DNA of 46,477 bases from positions 102,623 through 149,099 of the forward strand of contig DHPK01000032.1 in NCBI GenBank assembly GCA_002407845.1, in the 5' to 3' direction. The translations under genes were made by a program, and so were the position numbers. Position 1 is the stretch's first letter. Every line of letters begins with the position of its first letter. The notes below the pieces were generated by a model, which was not told where the DNA came from, did no database searches, and was given only the letters and a program-made list of their open reading frames with translations. This DNA comes from Leptolinea sp. UBA5366 (GTDB lineage Bacteria > Chloroflexota > Anaerolineae > Anaerolineales > Anaerolineaceae). Positions 1 to 8,137 of this stretch are shown piece after piece.

Positions 1-2651
1 GCATGCAGCCCAACTGAAGGTTCATCCAGCACATAGAGGGTTTTACCGGTTGCGCGTTTTGACAGCTCTTTAGACAGTTTGATCCGCTGAGCCTCTCCGC
101 CTGAAAGCGTATTGCCCGGCTGACCGATCCGGATATAACCCAAACCGACTTCATCCAGCAGCTGGAGTTTCGCTTGAATACTCGGAAACGCAGAGAAAAA
201 CGATATTCCGTCCTCGACAGTCATATCCAAAACGTCAGCAATCGATTTATCTTTGAATTTAACGTTTAGCGTCTCATTATTAAATCGCTTCCCATGACAC
301 ACTTCGCATTTCACAAAAACATCGGGGAGAAACTGCATTTCAATTTTGATCTGACCTTGTCCCTGACAGGCCTCGCAGCGTCCGCCATGAACATTAAAAG
401 AAAATCTCCCTGGCTGATAGCCGCGCATTTTGCTCTCAGGCAGTTCAGAAAACAGCTTCCGGATCTCATCAAAAACACCGGTATAGGTTCCCGGATTGGA
501 TCGTGGCGTGCGTCCAATCGGGGACTGATCGATATTGATCACTTTATCCAGATTCTTAATGCCTTCGATCTTTTCATATTTCCCCGGCACAGTCAGCGCC
601 CGATTCAAATCCCGTGCAAGTGCCTTGTAGAGAATATCGTTCATCAGGGTTGATTTACCGCTGCCGGACAGACCAGTGATGCATACCAGCATGCCCAGCG
701 GGATTTCAACATCGATGTTTTGCAGGTTGTTCTCATTCGCGCCGATGACTGTTAAGGATTTTCCGTTCTTTTCCCGGCGCGAGGTCGGAATCGGAACGAA
801 TTTACGCCCTGTCAGATAATCTGCAGTCAGCGATTTTTTTGATTTTAGAATTGTGCTCAAATTTCCTGACGCAACTACCTCGCCGCCATGTTCTCCCGCC
901 CCGGGACCCATGTCCACGATCCAATCAGCGCTTTTGATTGTCTCGGCGTCATGCTCCACAACCAAAACCGTGTTTCCGAGGTCGCGCAGCCGAATCAGCG
1001 TTTGCAGAAGCTTCTGATTGTCGCGGGCATGCAGCCCGATCGAAGGCTCATCCAACACATACAGAACGCCCATCAACTGCGAGCCGACCTGTGTTGCCAG
1101 CCGGATTCGCTGCGCTTCTCCGCCTGAGAGGCTGCCAGCCGAACGCTGCAATGTCAGATAGTCCAGCCCGACACTGACGAGGAATTCAAGACGGGCGACA
1201 ATTTCTTTCAGCACTTTTTCAGCAATGGTCTTTTGCCGGTCAGTCAAAAGCGTATGGTCTTCCTCGAGCGAGTGAACCCATTCCAAGTTGCGCAGAATCG
1301 ACATCTCCGTGACATCGATAATATTCTTGTCTGTAATTGTGACTGCGAGCGATTCAGGCTTAACCCGTTTTCCATGGCAGACCTGGCAGGGGATTTCCTG
1401 CATAAAGTCAGAAATGCGCGATCGGATAAATTCTGAGTTGGTTTCGTTATAACGCCGCTCAAGATTGGGAATGATCCCTTCAAAAGGCGCTTTATAGGTT
1501 GAAACGCGATTATTTCGCCCTGTCAGCTTCATCTCGACATTTGTACTGCCGGTGCCATACAGAATGTACTTTAATTTCTGTGCGGAGAGCGTTGAAATCG
1601 GTGCATCCAGATCAATATCGAATTTTTCCGCAACGGTCTCAAGCTGCTGCCAGTAATAGCCATTCTCCGCCCGCGAATTATTCCATTCTAAAATGGAGAT
1701 CGCACCTTCTCGGAAGGATCTGGATTTGTCTGGGATGACAAGGTCAGGATCAATTTCAAGCCGAATGCCAAGTCCTTGGCAGGCAGGGCATGCGCCATAG
1801 GGAGTGTTGAAAGAAAATGAGCGTGGTTCAATTTCACCGATGCTGATCCCGTGTTCCGGGCAGGCGAGAAATTCAGAATAGTGGTGGTCTTTCGCTGGCT
1901 CTTCACTGAGATCGCTGATGGTGACATAACCTTCCCCAACTTTCAATGCAGTTTCAACCGAGTCTGCCAGCCGGGATCGATTCGACTTTTCATCTTCCGG
2001 ATCCTCCGCATGATGGATGATCACACGATCTACCACTGCTTCAATCGTATGGATTTTGTAGCGGTCAAGCTGTACTTTTTCATCAAGCGAGTAAACGGTG
2101 CCGTCAACGCGTGCCCTGATGAAACCGCTCTTGCGAATTTCATCTAAGACTGCCTGATAAGTTCCCTTCCTGGCGCGCACGACCGGCGCTAAAATCAGCA
2201 GCCGGCTGTTTTCTGGAAAGGAAAAAATCGCGTCTACAATTTCATCCGAAGACTGTTTTCGCACTTCTCTCCCGCAAACCGGGCAATGCGGAATGCCGAT
2301 CCGCGCAAAAAGCAGGCGCAGATAATCATAAATTTCTGTGATCGTTCCGACAGTTGACCGCGGGTTTTTCGATGTCCCTTTCTGATCGATCGAAACCGCA
2401 GGCGAAAGTCCATCGATTGAATCCACATCCGGCTTATCCATTTGCCCCAAGAACTGGCGGGCATAAGCGGAAAGTGATTCCACATAACGCCTTTGACCCT
2501 CAGCAAAAATCGTATCAAAAGCCAGGGAGGATTTACCCGAACCTGAAAGCCCCGTGATCACAACCAGCTTATCACGGGGAATTTCAACAGTAATGTTTTT
2601 TAAATTGTTTTCTCTCGCGCCGACTACGCGAATCCATTGATTGTCTGCCAA
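1..2651 (-). CDS. uvrA: Excinuclease ABC subunit A (UvrA), C-terminus cut by window edge
   Basis: UvrA is the damage-sensing ATPase of nucleotide excision repair; it loads UvrB on DNA lesions in the cytoplasm. Read on the minus strand, the protein starts LADNQWIRVVGARENNLKNI and has the first Walker A GLSGSGKSS about 30 residues in. A long open frame continues without a stop to base 1, about 883 codons. The first zinc finger contains CQVC near base 1390. The second zinc module contains CEAC and CEVC (bases about 290-390), and the second Walker A, ITGLSGSGKSTLM, lies near 640-690. The last visible residues are the LDEPSVGLH Walker B of the second ATPase, so about 60 residues are missing outside the window. 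The start is TTG at 2651, chosen because GGAG lies 8 nt upstream and the sequence matches the family's N-terminus. It follows ruvA by 17 nt and is probably the last gene of the repair operon. Confidence 0.97.
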   Translation of the reverse strand, partial: MADNQWIRVVGARENNLKNITVEIPRDKLVVITGLSGSGKSSLAFDTIFAEGQRRYVESLSAYARQFLGQMDKPDVDSIDGLSPAVSIDQKGTSKNPRSTVGTITEIYDYLRLLFARIGIPHCPVCGREVRKQSSDEIVDAIFSFPENSRLLILAPVVRARKGTYQAVLDEIRKSGFIRARVDGTVYSLDEKVQLDRYKIHTIEAVVDRVIIHHAEDPEDEKSNRSRLADSVETALKVGEGYVTISDLSEEPAKDHHYSEFLACPEHGISIGEIEPRSFSFNTPYGACPACQGLGIRLEIDPDLVIPDKSRSFREGAISILEWNNSRAENGYYWQQLETVAEKFDIDLDAPISTLSAQKLKYILYGTGSTNVEMKLTGRNNRVSTYKAPFEGIIPNLERRYNETNSEFIRSRISDFMQEIPCQVCHGKRVKPESLAVTITDKNIIDVTEMSILRNLEWVHSLEEDHTLLTDRQKTIAEKVLKEIVARLEFLVSVGLDYLTLQRSAGSLSGGEAQRIRLATQVGSQLMGVLYVLDEPSIGLHARDNQKLLQTLIRLRDLGNTVLVVEHDAETIKSADWIVDMGPGAGEHGGEVVASGNLSTILKSKKSLTADYLTGRKFVPIPTSRREKNGKSLTVIGANENNLQNIDVEIPLGMLVCITGLSGSGKSTLMNDILYKALARDLNRALTVPGKYEKIEGIKNLDKVINIDQSPIGRTPRSNPGTYTGVFDEIRKLFSELPESKMRGYQPGRFSFNVHGGRCEACQGQGQIKIEMQFLPDVFVKCEVCHGKRFNNETLNVKFKDKSIADVLDMTVEDGISFFSAFPSIQAKLQLLDEVGLGYIRIGQPGNTLSGGEAQRIKLSKELSKRATGKTLYVLDEPSVGLH

Positions 2652-2668
2652 AAATTAATCTCCAAATT

Positions 2669-3244
2669 TCATCCAAGCGCTTGCAACGCAGCAATAATCT
2701 TGTCTTCCACATTTTCAGGCGTATCTTTCGAAATAGACTGGACTGCCGCCTGTGCCTGAGCCAGACTGTAACCTAAAGAGGTCAGCGCTTCGATCACTTC
2801 CAGATCAACTGATTGAATTCCGAGGAAGCCGGTATCAGCCGAAACGTCCGTCAGCCGCCCCTGCAGGTAAAGGATAATCTTTTGAGCAGTTTTCTTCCCC
2901 ACTCCGGGCACCCTTGACAGAAAGTCAGGCTGCTCCTGAACGACGGCACGGCGGACAGTGTCAATGCCGGCGGTCGATAGGATGTTCAATGCCAATCTTG
3001 GACCAATGCCGCTGACACCCAGCAGCAGATTAAAGTAATCCACTTCTTCTTCAGTTTCGAACCCATAGAGCGCCAGCAAGTCCTCGCGGACAATCAGCTG
3101 GGTATAGAGCAGGATTTCTTTTCCTTTTTCGACAATGCCGGCAATGTGCTGCGTGGTAAAAACTTTCAGACCGATTCCGCCAATCATGACGGTCAGTGAA
3201 TCAGCTTTTTTATCTACAACAATTCCTTCAACACAAGAAATCAT
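2669..3244 (-). CDS. ruvA: Holliday junction DNA helicase subunit RuvA
   Basis: RuvA binds the four-way junction and recruits the RuvB motor for branch migration. The protein begins MISCVEGIVVDKKADSLTV, the usual OB-fold start. It continues with two helix-hairpin-helix segments (the first ending GIGPRLALNILS, the second VPGVGKKTAQKII) and ends in the RuvB-binding domain (ALTSLGYSLAQAQAAV). The frame is open 12 codons further upstream, but ATG 3244 gives 191 residues, the normal length, and overlaps the stop of the upstream methyltransferase by 4 nt (ATGA), which favours it. A second hint is an AAGGGC Shine-Dalgarno-like run just before it. It lies between a TrmH-type methyltransferase and uvrA. 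RuvB is not in the window. Confidence 0.96.
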   Translation of the reverse strand: MISCVEGIVVDKKADSLTVMIGGIGLKVFTTQHIAGIVEKGKEILLYTQLIVREDLLALYGFETEEEVDYFNLLLGVSGIGPRLALNILSTAGIDTVRRAVVQEQPDFLSRVPGVGKKTAQKIILYLQGRLTDVSADTGFLGIQSVDLEVIEALTSLGYSLAQAQAAVQSISKDTPENVEDKIIAALQALG

Positions 3245-4056
3245 GATCTGCCCTTTCTGAACGCATATCCACGCTGGCAATTATAAATTTGATAAAGCAT
3301 AATTCCGGTTGCAACTGCCAAATTAAGTGAGTCGCTTGATCGCAGCATCGGAATTCTGACCATCAAATCGCATGCGCTTTCCAGCTCAGCCGACAGTCCT
3401 TCCCGCTCACTCCCCATCAATAAAATCAGCGGATTTTGATAGTCCGCTTCCATGTAATCCAGCTGCGTATGATCGGATGTGCCGACCATCTGAATTCCCA
3501 GCATTTTCTGCCAATCTAAAAATTCTGCCAACCCAGTTCGGACAATTTTTTGGGAGAAGATCGCCCCCATTGATCCGCGCACCGCGCTGGCGTCATATTG
3601 ACTGGCGCAATTGCCGATCAGGATAATGCCATTGGCAGAGACAGCGTCGGCTGTGCGAATGATCGTCCCGAGATTACCAGGATCCGCGATTTCAGTCAGT
3701 ACAACCAACGTTCCGCTCTCAGCAGACAGGTCGCTCAGCGAAAATACGGTCTTTCGAGCCACTGCCGCTATACCCTGCGGGTTGTCTTTGATCGCGATTG
3801 AGTTGAAAACCTGCTGGCTGACTTCTAAAATTTCAAGCCCGTGTGCCTGCGCTTTTTGAAGCATCTGAAATCCAAATTCATTTTTAATCAGTTCCGGGCA
3901 GCTGATGATCGTTTCGATTGGCGCGTTGTGTTCAAGCGCCTCGCCGATGATCCGCAGTCCTTCAAGATAATACAGATCGGATTTTTTCAACTCCCGGCTG
4001 TCTTTCAGTTTGCGGATGTCTTTAATTTTCTGATTTGCAGTGCTGGAAATGACCAT
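3241..4056 (-). CDS. TrmH/SpoU-family RNA 2'-O-methyltransferase
   Basis: This is a SPOUT-class enzyme that methylates ribose 2'-OH in rRNA or tRNA using S-adenosylmethionine; the exact target nucleotide cannot be read from sequence. The N-terminal part (about residues 1-100) looks like the substrate-binding domain of TrmH/RlmB relatives (SSTANQKIKDIRKL, then YYLEGLRIIGEAL). The three SPOUT motifs follow: LTEIADPGNLGTIIRTADA, LLMGSEREGLS, and RIPMLRSSDSLNLAVATGIM, which form the trefoil-knot SAM site. Length 271 aa is typical. Its start codon shares one base with the ruvC stop (TAATG) and its stop overlaps the ruvA start, so it is translated within the ruvC-ruvA operon. An RNA enzyme between two Holliday-junction genes suggests simple co-transcription rather than shared function. 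Confidence 0.93.
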   Translation of the reverse strand: MVISSTANQKIKDIRKLKDSRELKKSDLYYLEGLRIIGEALEHNAPIETIISCPELIKNEFGFQMLQKAQAHGLEILEVSQQVFNSIAIKDNPQGIAAVARKTVFSLSDLSAESGTLVVLTEIADPGNLGTIIRTADAVSANGIILIGNCASQYDASAVRGSMGAIFSQKIVRTGLAEFLDWQKMLGIQMVGTSDHTQLDYMEADYQNPLILLMGSEREGLSAELESACDLMVRIPMLRSSDSLNLAVATGIMLYQIYNCQRGYAFRKGRS

Positions 4057-4553
4057 TAAAACATACCAATGACTTCATTCGAACGATATGTATTCGCGCC
4101 GCAAATGGCAATCGCAAGCGCGTCCGCTGCATCGTCGGGTTTCGGAATTTCCGTGAGGTTCAGAATTGATTTAACCATCATCTGAACCTGCCGCTTTTCC
4201 GCTCCCCCGTAGCCGACCACCGCTTGTTTCACTTCCATCGGTGTGAATTCGGCAATTTCCAATCCGGCTTTGGCGAGGCACAGCATGATCACGCCGCGCG
4301 CCTGACCGACGCTCATCGCAGTCGTCACATTGTTATGAAAAAATAACTTCTCTACCGCACTGCGCTGAGGCTGATAAAGAAGTATTTTCTGATTTAAACT
4401 CTCGTATAGCTGAAGCAGACGGTTCTCCATTTTTTCTTTGGCAGGAGTCTTGACGACGCCGTAATCGATGGCGCTCAATTGTCCGTTCTTAGAAATTTCG
4501 ATGAATCCGTATCCTGTTAATGCTGTTCCGGGATCAACCCCCATCACAATCAT
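4056..4553 (-). CDS. ruvC: Crossover junction endodeoxyribonuclease RuvC
   Basis: RuvC is a dimeric, metal-dependent nuclease of the RNase H fold that cuts Holliday junctions symmetrically. The 165-aa protein opens MIVMGVDPGTALTGYGFIE with the first catalytic acid at D7. The second is E68 in SAVEKLFFHNN, and the C-terminal acids lie in KPDDAADALAIAICG (D141 and D144 most likely). The conserved stretch VGYGGAEKRQVQMMV contributes to DNA binding. Start ATG 4553 places D7 at the family position; only 6 nt separate it from the yebC stop and no clear ribosome site is seen, so translation is probably coupled to yebC. It sits upstream of the TrmH-type gene and ruvA. Confidence 0.96.
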   Translation of the reverse strand: MIVMGVDPGTALTGYGFIEISKNGQLSAIDYGVVKTPAKEKMENRLLQLYESLNQKILLYQPQRSAVEKLFFHNNVTTAMSVGQARGVIMLCLAKAGLEIAEFTPMEVKQAVVGYGGAEKRQVQMMVKSILNLTEIPKPDDAADALAIAICGANTYRSNEVIGMF

Positions 4554-4559
4554 GCAATA

Positions 4560-5315
4560 TTAATTATCACTTTCCAATGCTGCCAGGGCTTCATCGCTGA
4601 TGCTCATGTTGTGATAAACGTGCTGCACATCGTCCAGCTCATCAAGTAAATCGGCTACGCGCAAAACTTGCAAGGTGTCCTCCACCGGCAGTTCAACTTC
4701 CTGATTAGGAATCATCCGTAATTCGGCTTCTTCGACATGCAGTCCGGCTTTAAAGAGCGCATCGCTGATCGTCTTGTAATTCTCAACTTCGGCAAAAATC
4801 TCAATTCCGTCTTCGCTTTGTTCAACGTCGTCAGCGCCGCTCTCAGCTGCCAGCTCGAAAATCTGGTCAAAATCAAGGTCATCGCCGGTCAGCAGGAAAT
4901 ATGACTTCCGGTTGAACTGCCAGGCAACTGAACCGCTTTCACCTAAGTTCCCACCGGCTCGCGACAAAACATGGCGAACATCCGCAACCGTCCGGTTTCG
5001 ATTCTCAGTCAGACATTCGATCATAAATGCCACACCCTTGGGTCCATAACCTTCGTACATCACATCATCAAAGCTGACGCCGTCTTTGGATTCACCCGTT
5101 CCCCGCTTAATTGCGCGGTCGATGCTGTCCTTCGGCATGTTGTTTGCTCGCGCCTTGTCAATGGCAAGACGTAATTTGAAGTTAGTGTTCGGGTCTCCGC
5201 CTTCGCGCGCGGCTAAAGTGACTTCTTTTGACAGTTTCGTGAACATCTGTCCGCGTTTTGCATCTCCGGCGCCTTTCTTGCGTTTAATTGTTGCCCAATG
5301 TGAATGGCCTGACAT
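4560..5315 (-). CDS. yebC: YebC/PmpR family protein (TACO1-like)
   Basis: YebC-family proteins are cytoplasmic three-domain proteins, described either as transcription regulators or as factors that help ribosomes through difficult proline stretches. The 251-aa sequence has the hallmark N-terminus MSGHSHWATIKRKKGAGDAK. The core signature IDKARANNMPKDSIDRAIKRG follows, then YEGYGPKGVAFMIECLTENRNRT and GGNLGESGSVAWQF. It is first in the yebC-ruvC-trmH-ruvA-uvrA series, as in many bacteria where yebC precedes ruvC. A purine-rich AAGGAAG lies about 10 nt before the ATG. A candidate sigma-70-type promoter and a perfect 18-bp palindrome lie in the 155-bp gap upstream. Confidence 0.95.
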   Translation of the reverse strand: MSGHSHWATIKRKKGAGDAKRGQMFTKLSKEVTLAAREGGDPNTNFKLRLAIDKARANNMPKDSIDRAIKRGTGESKDGVSFDDVMYEGYGPKGVAFMIECLTENRNRTVADVRHVLSRAGGNLGESGSVAWQFNRKSYFLLTGDDLDFDQIFELAAESGADDVEQSEDGIEIFAEVENYKTISDALFKAGLHVEEAELRMIPNQEVELPVEDTLQVLRVADLLDELDDVQHVYHNMSISDEALAALESDN

Positions 5316-5344
5316 AATTTTTTACTTCCTTTTCAAATTAGGTT

Positions 5345-5362
5345 CATTCCTGATCAGGAATG
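5345..5362. promoter_or_regulatory. Perfect 18-bp palindrome in yebC leader
   Basis: CATTCCTGATCAGGAATG reads identically on both strands. It begins 30 bp upstream of the yebC start and lies downstream of the candidate -10 box, so it would be transcribed. It could be a repressor site or an mRNA hairpin; no regulator is assigned. Confidence 0.35.
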
Positions 5363-5412
5363 TTAATTGCAAATTGATCCCTGGCACGTTTCTTCCAAGC
5401 ATCGTTCAGATA

Positions 5413-5443
5413 ATTATAACCTCATTCATGCCGGTGTTTTCAA
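5413..5443 (-). promoter_or_regulatory. Candidate promoter of the yebC-uvrA operon
   Basis: On the minus strand TTGAAA (5443-5438) and TATAAT (5418-5413) are separated by 19 bp, slightly long for sigma-70. The -10 box is perfect. It points to yebC, which starts about 100 bp downstream. Confidence 0.45.
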
Positions 5444-5470
5444 TCACACCAGATATTTTTTACTGCCTGA

Positions 5471-6238
5471 TCAGATTCCGGCGACAACCGGGTTAACCAG
5501 CTGCCCAATTCCTTCGATTTGAGACTCCACCACATCCCCGGGATTCAGCGCAGACGTGCCGGCAGGCGTCCCAGTCATCACGACGTCACCCGGTTCCAAG
5601 GTCATGACGGAAGAAATAAAAGCTAAGATCGAAGGGATCGAAAAAACCATATCCCGCGTTGATGCCATCTGGCGCAATTCTGAGTTCACGCGGCAGGTCA
5701 GCATTGCGTCAGCGGGTTCAAAATCCGTTTCGATCCAGGGACCCAGCGGGCAAAAGGTGTCATATCCCTTTGCACGCGCCCACAGTCCGTCTTTTTCAGC
5801 CAGGTCGCGGGCTGTGATGTCATTTGCGACGGTATAGCCAAAGACATACGAAAATGCCTCTTCAGGCATGATTGATTTCATTCTTTTCCCGATGATCAGA
5901 GCCAGTTCGCACTCATGCTCGACATAGTTTGAAACTGGCGGCAGGACTATTCCTTCACCAGTTCCAATGATCGAGCTGGTCGGCTTGAGAAAAAGTCCGG
6001 GGAATTCGGGCAGATCCATGTCATGTTCGCGGGCATGATCCTGATAATTCAGACCCACTGCGACAATTTTTCCGGGCTGCAACGGTGCCAGCAGTTTAAC
6101 ACGCTCAATCGGAACATCCGCTTCCAGCCGCCGGTATTCGGAGAAAAGATTTCCTTCGATTTCTCCAACCAGATCATCATAAATCCAGCCAGTTTTAATT
6201 TCCGGTTGATTTTCTTGGATATAGCGAATGAAACGCAT
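5471..6238 (-). CDS. Fumarylacetoacetate hydrolase (FAH) family protein
   Basis: FAH-superfamily enzymes are metal-dependent hydrolases, hydratases or decarboxylases that act on C-C bonds next to keto or enol acids. The 255-aa protein has the short N-terminal extension (MRFIRYIQENQPEIKTGWIY) followed by the FAH core. AVGLNYQDHAREHDM is followed by FLKPTSSIIGTGEGI and then the metal-binding VEHECELALIIG. The next conserved stretches are GYTVANDITARDL and MTGTPAGTSALNPGDVVE. The length and motifs resemble acylpyruvase and 2-oxo-hept-diene-dioate type members, but the substrate cannot be named. It lies 12 nt downstream of the CorA gene on the same strand. The aromatic meta-cleavage operon is nearby but on the other strand and beyond the tmRNA, so a shared role is only a possibility. 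Confidence 0.88.
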   Translation of the reverse strand: MRFIRYIQENQPEIKTGWIYDDLVGEIEGNLFSEYRRLEADVPIERVKLLAPLQPGKIVAVGLNYQDHAREHDMDLPEFPGLFLKPTSSIIGTGEGIVLPPVSNYVEHECELALIIGKRMKSIMPEEAFSYVFGYTVANDITARDLAEKDGLWARAKGYDTFCPLGPWIETDFEPADAMLTCRVNSELRQMASTRDMVFSIPSILAFISSVMTLEPGDVVMTGTPAGTSALNPGDVVESQIEGIGQLVNPVVAGI

Positions 6239-6250
6239 CCGATCAGCCTT

Positions 6251-7189
6251 TTAAAACCATTTTCGTTTTTGGAAAATGAAGATTGCAACCAGAATAACCG
6301 CAGCCATCAAAAGAATGATCGCAAGCGCGGTCATGGGATGATGAGCGATCAGCTCCGGGAAATTTACGTTCATCCCAAAGAATCCGGTGATGATATTCGG
6401 GATGCTCATGATGATTGTGACCGAAGCTAAAAACTTCATCACGACGTTCAGGTTATTAGAGATCACTGACGCAAAGGCATCCATCAGAGAGGACAGAATC
6501 GAAGACGAAATGTTGGTCATGTCGATCGCCTGGGTATTTTCCACGATCACATCATCAATCAGGTCTTCGTCTTCCTCATATTTCTGGAATTGGCTCAACT
6601 TTGACAACCGATAGAGCGTCAGTTCGTTTTGCTTGAGCGCCTGAGAAAAATAGACATAACTTTTTTGATATTTCAACAGGGCAAGCAGTTCGTTGTTGCG
6701 CATCGACGCATACAATTTATCCTCGAGCCCGTCCACCGTCTTATTAATCGCACGCAAGTCATCCAGATAGTTCGTCGTTGCGCGCATCAAAATCCGCAGC
6801 GCGAATCGGTTGCGTTTGGTCGTCGAGAGCTTCGCCGCTTTGCCGCTCGCGAATAATTCAATGATTTCAGTTGATTTACTGCAAAGTGTAACAATGTATT
6901 TTTCTGTCAGGATAATTCCCAACGGGATTGTGATGTAAGGAATATCCTCATCCTCTCCCATGTGGTAGGGGATACGCACGACAATCAGCGTTACGCCGTT
7001 GTCTTCTTCGTCAATTCTGGAGCGTTCATCAACGTCAAGGGAATAGGTGATAAAATCAAGCGGAATTCCCAAATTGATCAGGAATTGTTTTTCCTCAGCA
7101 GTAGGGTTTATGGCATCAATCCAACAATTTGGAACAGCTTCATCCAGTTTTTCCAGAACGAATTCGTTGTTCTTATAATATCTCAGCAT
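6251..7189 (-). CDS. corA: CorA-family magnesium/divalent cation transporter
   Basis: CorA proteins are pentameric inner-membrane channels for Mg2+ and related ions. The large soluble N-terminal domain (LRYYKNNEFVLEKLDEAVPNC onward) is followed by a long helix and two C-terminal membrane helices. The signature GMN occurs in ITGFFGMNVNFPEL, just after the first helix, and the protein ends with basic QKRKWF as usual. The open frame extends five codons further to TTG 7204, but that TTG sits inside the strong GGGGGAGG ribosome site. ATG 7189, 5 nt downstream of that site, is the sensible start and gives 312 aa. The FAH gene follows 12 nt downstream, so the two probably share a transcript. Confidence 0.93.
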   Translation of the reverse strand: MLRYYKNNEFVLEKLDEAVPNCWIDAINPTAEEKQFLINLGIPLDFITYSLDVDERSRIDEEDNGVTLIVVRIPYHMGEDEDIPYITIPLGIILTEKYIVTLCSKSTEIIELFASGKAAKLSTTKRNRFALRILMRATTNYLDDLRAINKTVDGLEDKLYASMRNNELLALLKYQKSYVYFSQALKQNELTLYRLSKLSQFQKYEEDEDLIDDVIVENTQAIDMTNISSSILSSLMDAFASVISNNLNVVMKFLASVTIIMSIPNIITGFFGMNVNFPELIAHHPMTALAIILLMAAVILVAIFIFQKRKWF

Positions 7190-7425
7190 CGATACCTCCC
7201 CCAACTTATTGAAATTTACAACCGCTTAATTTTACTCATATGAGCCGTTTTCGACCAGTGCAGATTTTTGGAATCCTAAATAAAGTCTGTGGAGGATCTT
7301 TCAATTGTTGATGCTGTTGTACTTATCGAACTGTAAAATTTATTTTCGTGGATTTTTATCATTTTCAGATGTTAAATCTTTATTAATTCTGCAGGAAAAC
7401 CTCGCCTGCAAAAACTGCCTCATGT

Positions 7426-7431
7426 TATAAT
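7426..7431 (+). promoter_or_regulatory. -10 box of the tmRNA gene
   Basis: A perfect TATAAT lies 14 bp before the tmRNA 5' end, so transcription would begin at about 7438. No good -35 box is visible. A TGCAGG-N9-CCTGCA inverted repeat (7390-7410) occupies the -35 region and could be a protein site. Confidence 0.55.
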
Positions 7432-7445
7432 ATAGACAACAATTT

Positions 7446-7845
7446 GGGGATGCCCTGGTTTCGACGGGGGAGGCTGGTCCCGGATTGCGAGCCGAGAGGT
7501 ACCGATCTCGTAAAATCAGTGCAAACTATTAAGTGCCAACAATCGCACTTCCTACGCTGCAATGCCTCTCGCTGCCTAAGCGAAACGGCTGAGCCGCTAT
7601 GACCTTTTCAGGTCACGTCTGCCTGCATCGTTTTCCTGACCGATCGCAGAGCAGGCGACACAAAGTCAGGGTGCTGCCCATGATTTCACGACATGGAGCA
7701 AAAGAGGATCTTCGGGTCTGAGTGAATAGTCTGAACAGGTCTTGTTCTTTTATCCTTAACCAGACGAAATCAATAAAAGAACTACGCTCGTAGTACATTC
7801 GAGGGTCGATTCTTTCGGACGCGGGTTCGACTCCCGCCATCTCCA
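7446..7845 (+). ncRNA. ssrA: Transfer-messenger RNA (tmRNA)
   Basis: tmRNA rescues stalled ribosomes by acting first as tRNA-Ala and then as a short mRNA that adds a degradation tag. The 5' end GGGGATGCCCTGGTTTCGAC and the 3' end GCGGGTTCGACTCCCGCCATCTCC are the conserved tRNA-like halves. GGGGATG pairs with CATCTCC (one G-U), and A7845 is the discriminator base. The tag frame runs from GCC at 7535 to the TAA at 7577-7579 and encodes ANNRTSYAAMPLAA, ending in the usual hydrophobic LAA. The next genomic bases after A7845 are CTGG, so the terminal CCA is not encoded and must be added by nucleotidyltransferase. The order is one-piece, with pseudoknot-forming repeats between tag and 3' half. An unbroken reading frame on the opposite strand is an artefact. 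Confidence 0.97.
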
Positions 7846-7852
7846 CTGGATC

Positions 7853-7880
7853 AAAAGGCGATTTTGAATCGCCTTTTTTG
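7853..7880 (+). terminator. Intrinsic terminator of tmRNA
   Basis: An 11-bp stem AAAAGGCGATT / AATCGCCTTTT with loop TTG is followed by a run of T. It starts 8 bp after the tmRNA 3' end. Confidence 0.85.
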
Positions 7881-8028
7881 TTTAATTTCGCTTGAATTTT
7901 TCATTTCTTTTCCACTTGTAGAATCCGACACAGGCGTCTCGCTTCACCACGCTAAAGGCTTCATTCTCCTTTTATTAATCCAATCACATCGCCTTATTAA
8001 ACCAATTTCATTCAATTTTTAAATCTCT

Positions 8029-8047
8029 TGAATTTCAATGAAATTCA
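8029..8047. promoter_or_regulatory. 19-bp palindrome, candidate IclR-type operator
   Basis: TGAATTTCA-A-TGAAATTCA is a perfect 9+1+9 palindrome. It ends 14 bp upstream of the -35 box of the aromatic operon, and that operon contains its own IclR-family regulator. A further partial copy of the half site (AATTTCATTCAA, 8004-8015) lies 13 bp upstream. IclR-family operators are commonly short palindromes near such promoters. The binding assignment is inference. Confidence 0.55.
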
Positions 8048-8061
8048 GTTGGTTAAAACCC

Positions 8062-8090
8062 TTTACAAATTTAAAATTCCAGTTTACAAT
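8062..8090 (+). promoter_or_regulatory. Promoter of the meta-cleavage operon
   Basis: TTTACA (8062-8067) and TACAAT (8085-8090) are separated by exactly 17 bp, a near-consensus sigma-70 promoter. Transcription would start near 8097, about 40 bp before the ferredoxin start. Confidence 0.7.
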
Positions 8091-8137
8091 GGTTCTACTA
8101 TGCTGAACTGCGTGCGGTATTATAGGACGTTTCAAAA

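Noticed and set aside
7613..7846. A 77-codon open frame opposite the tmRNA, reading MEMAGVEPASERIDP...
   Set aside because: It is the reverse strand of the tRNA-like 3' half of tmRNA; such frames are well-known false genes.
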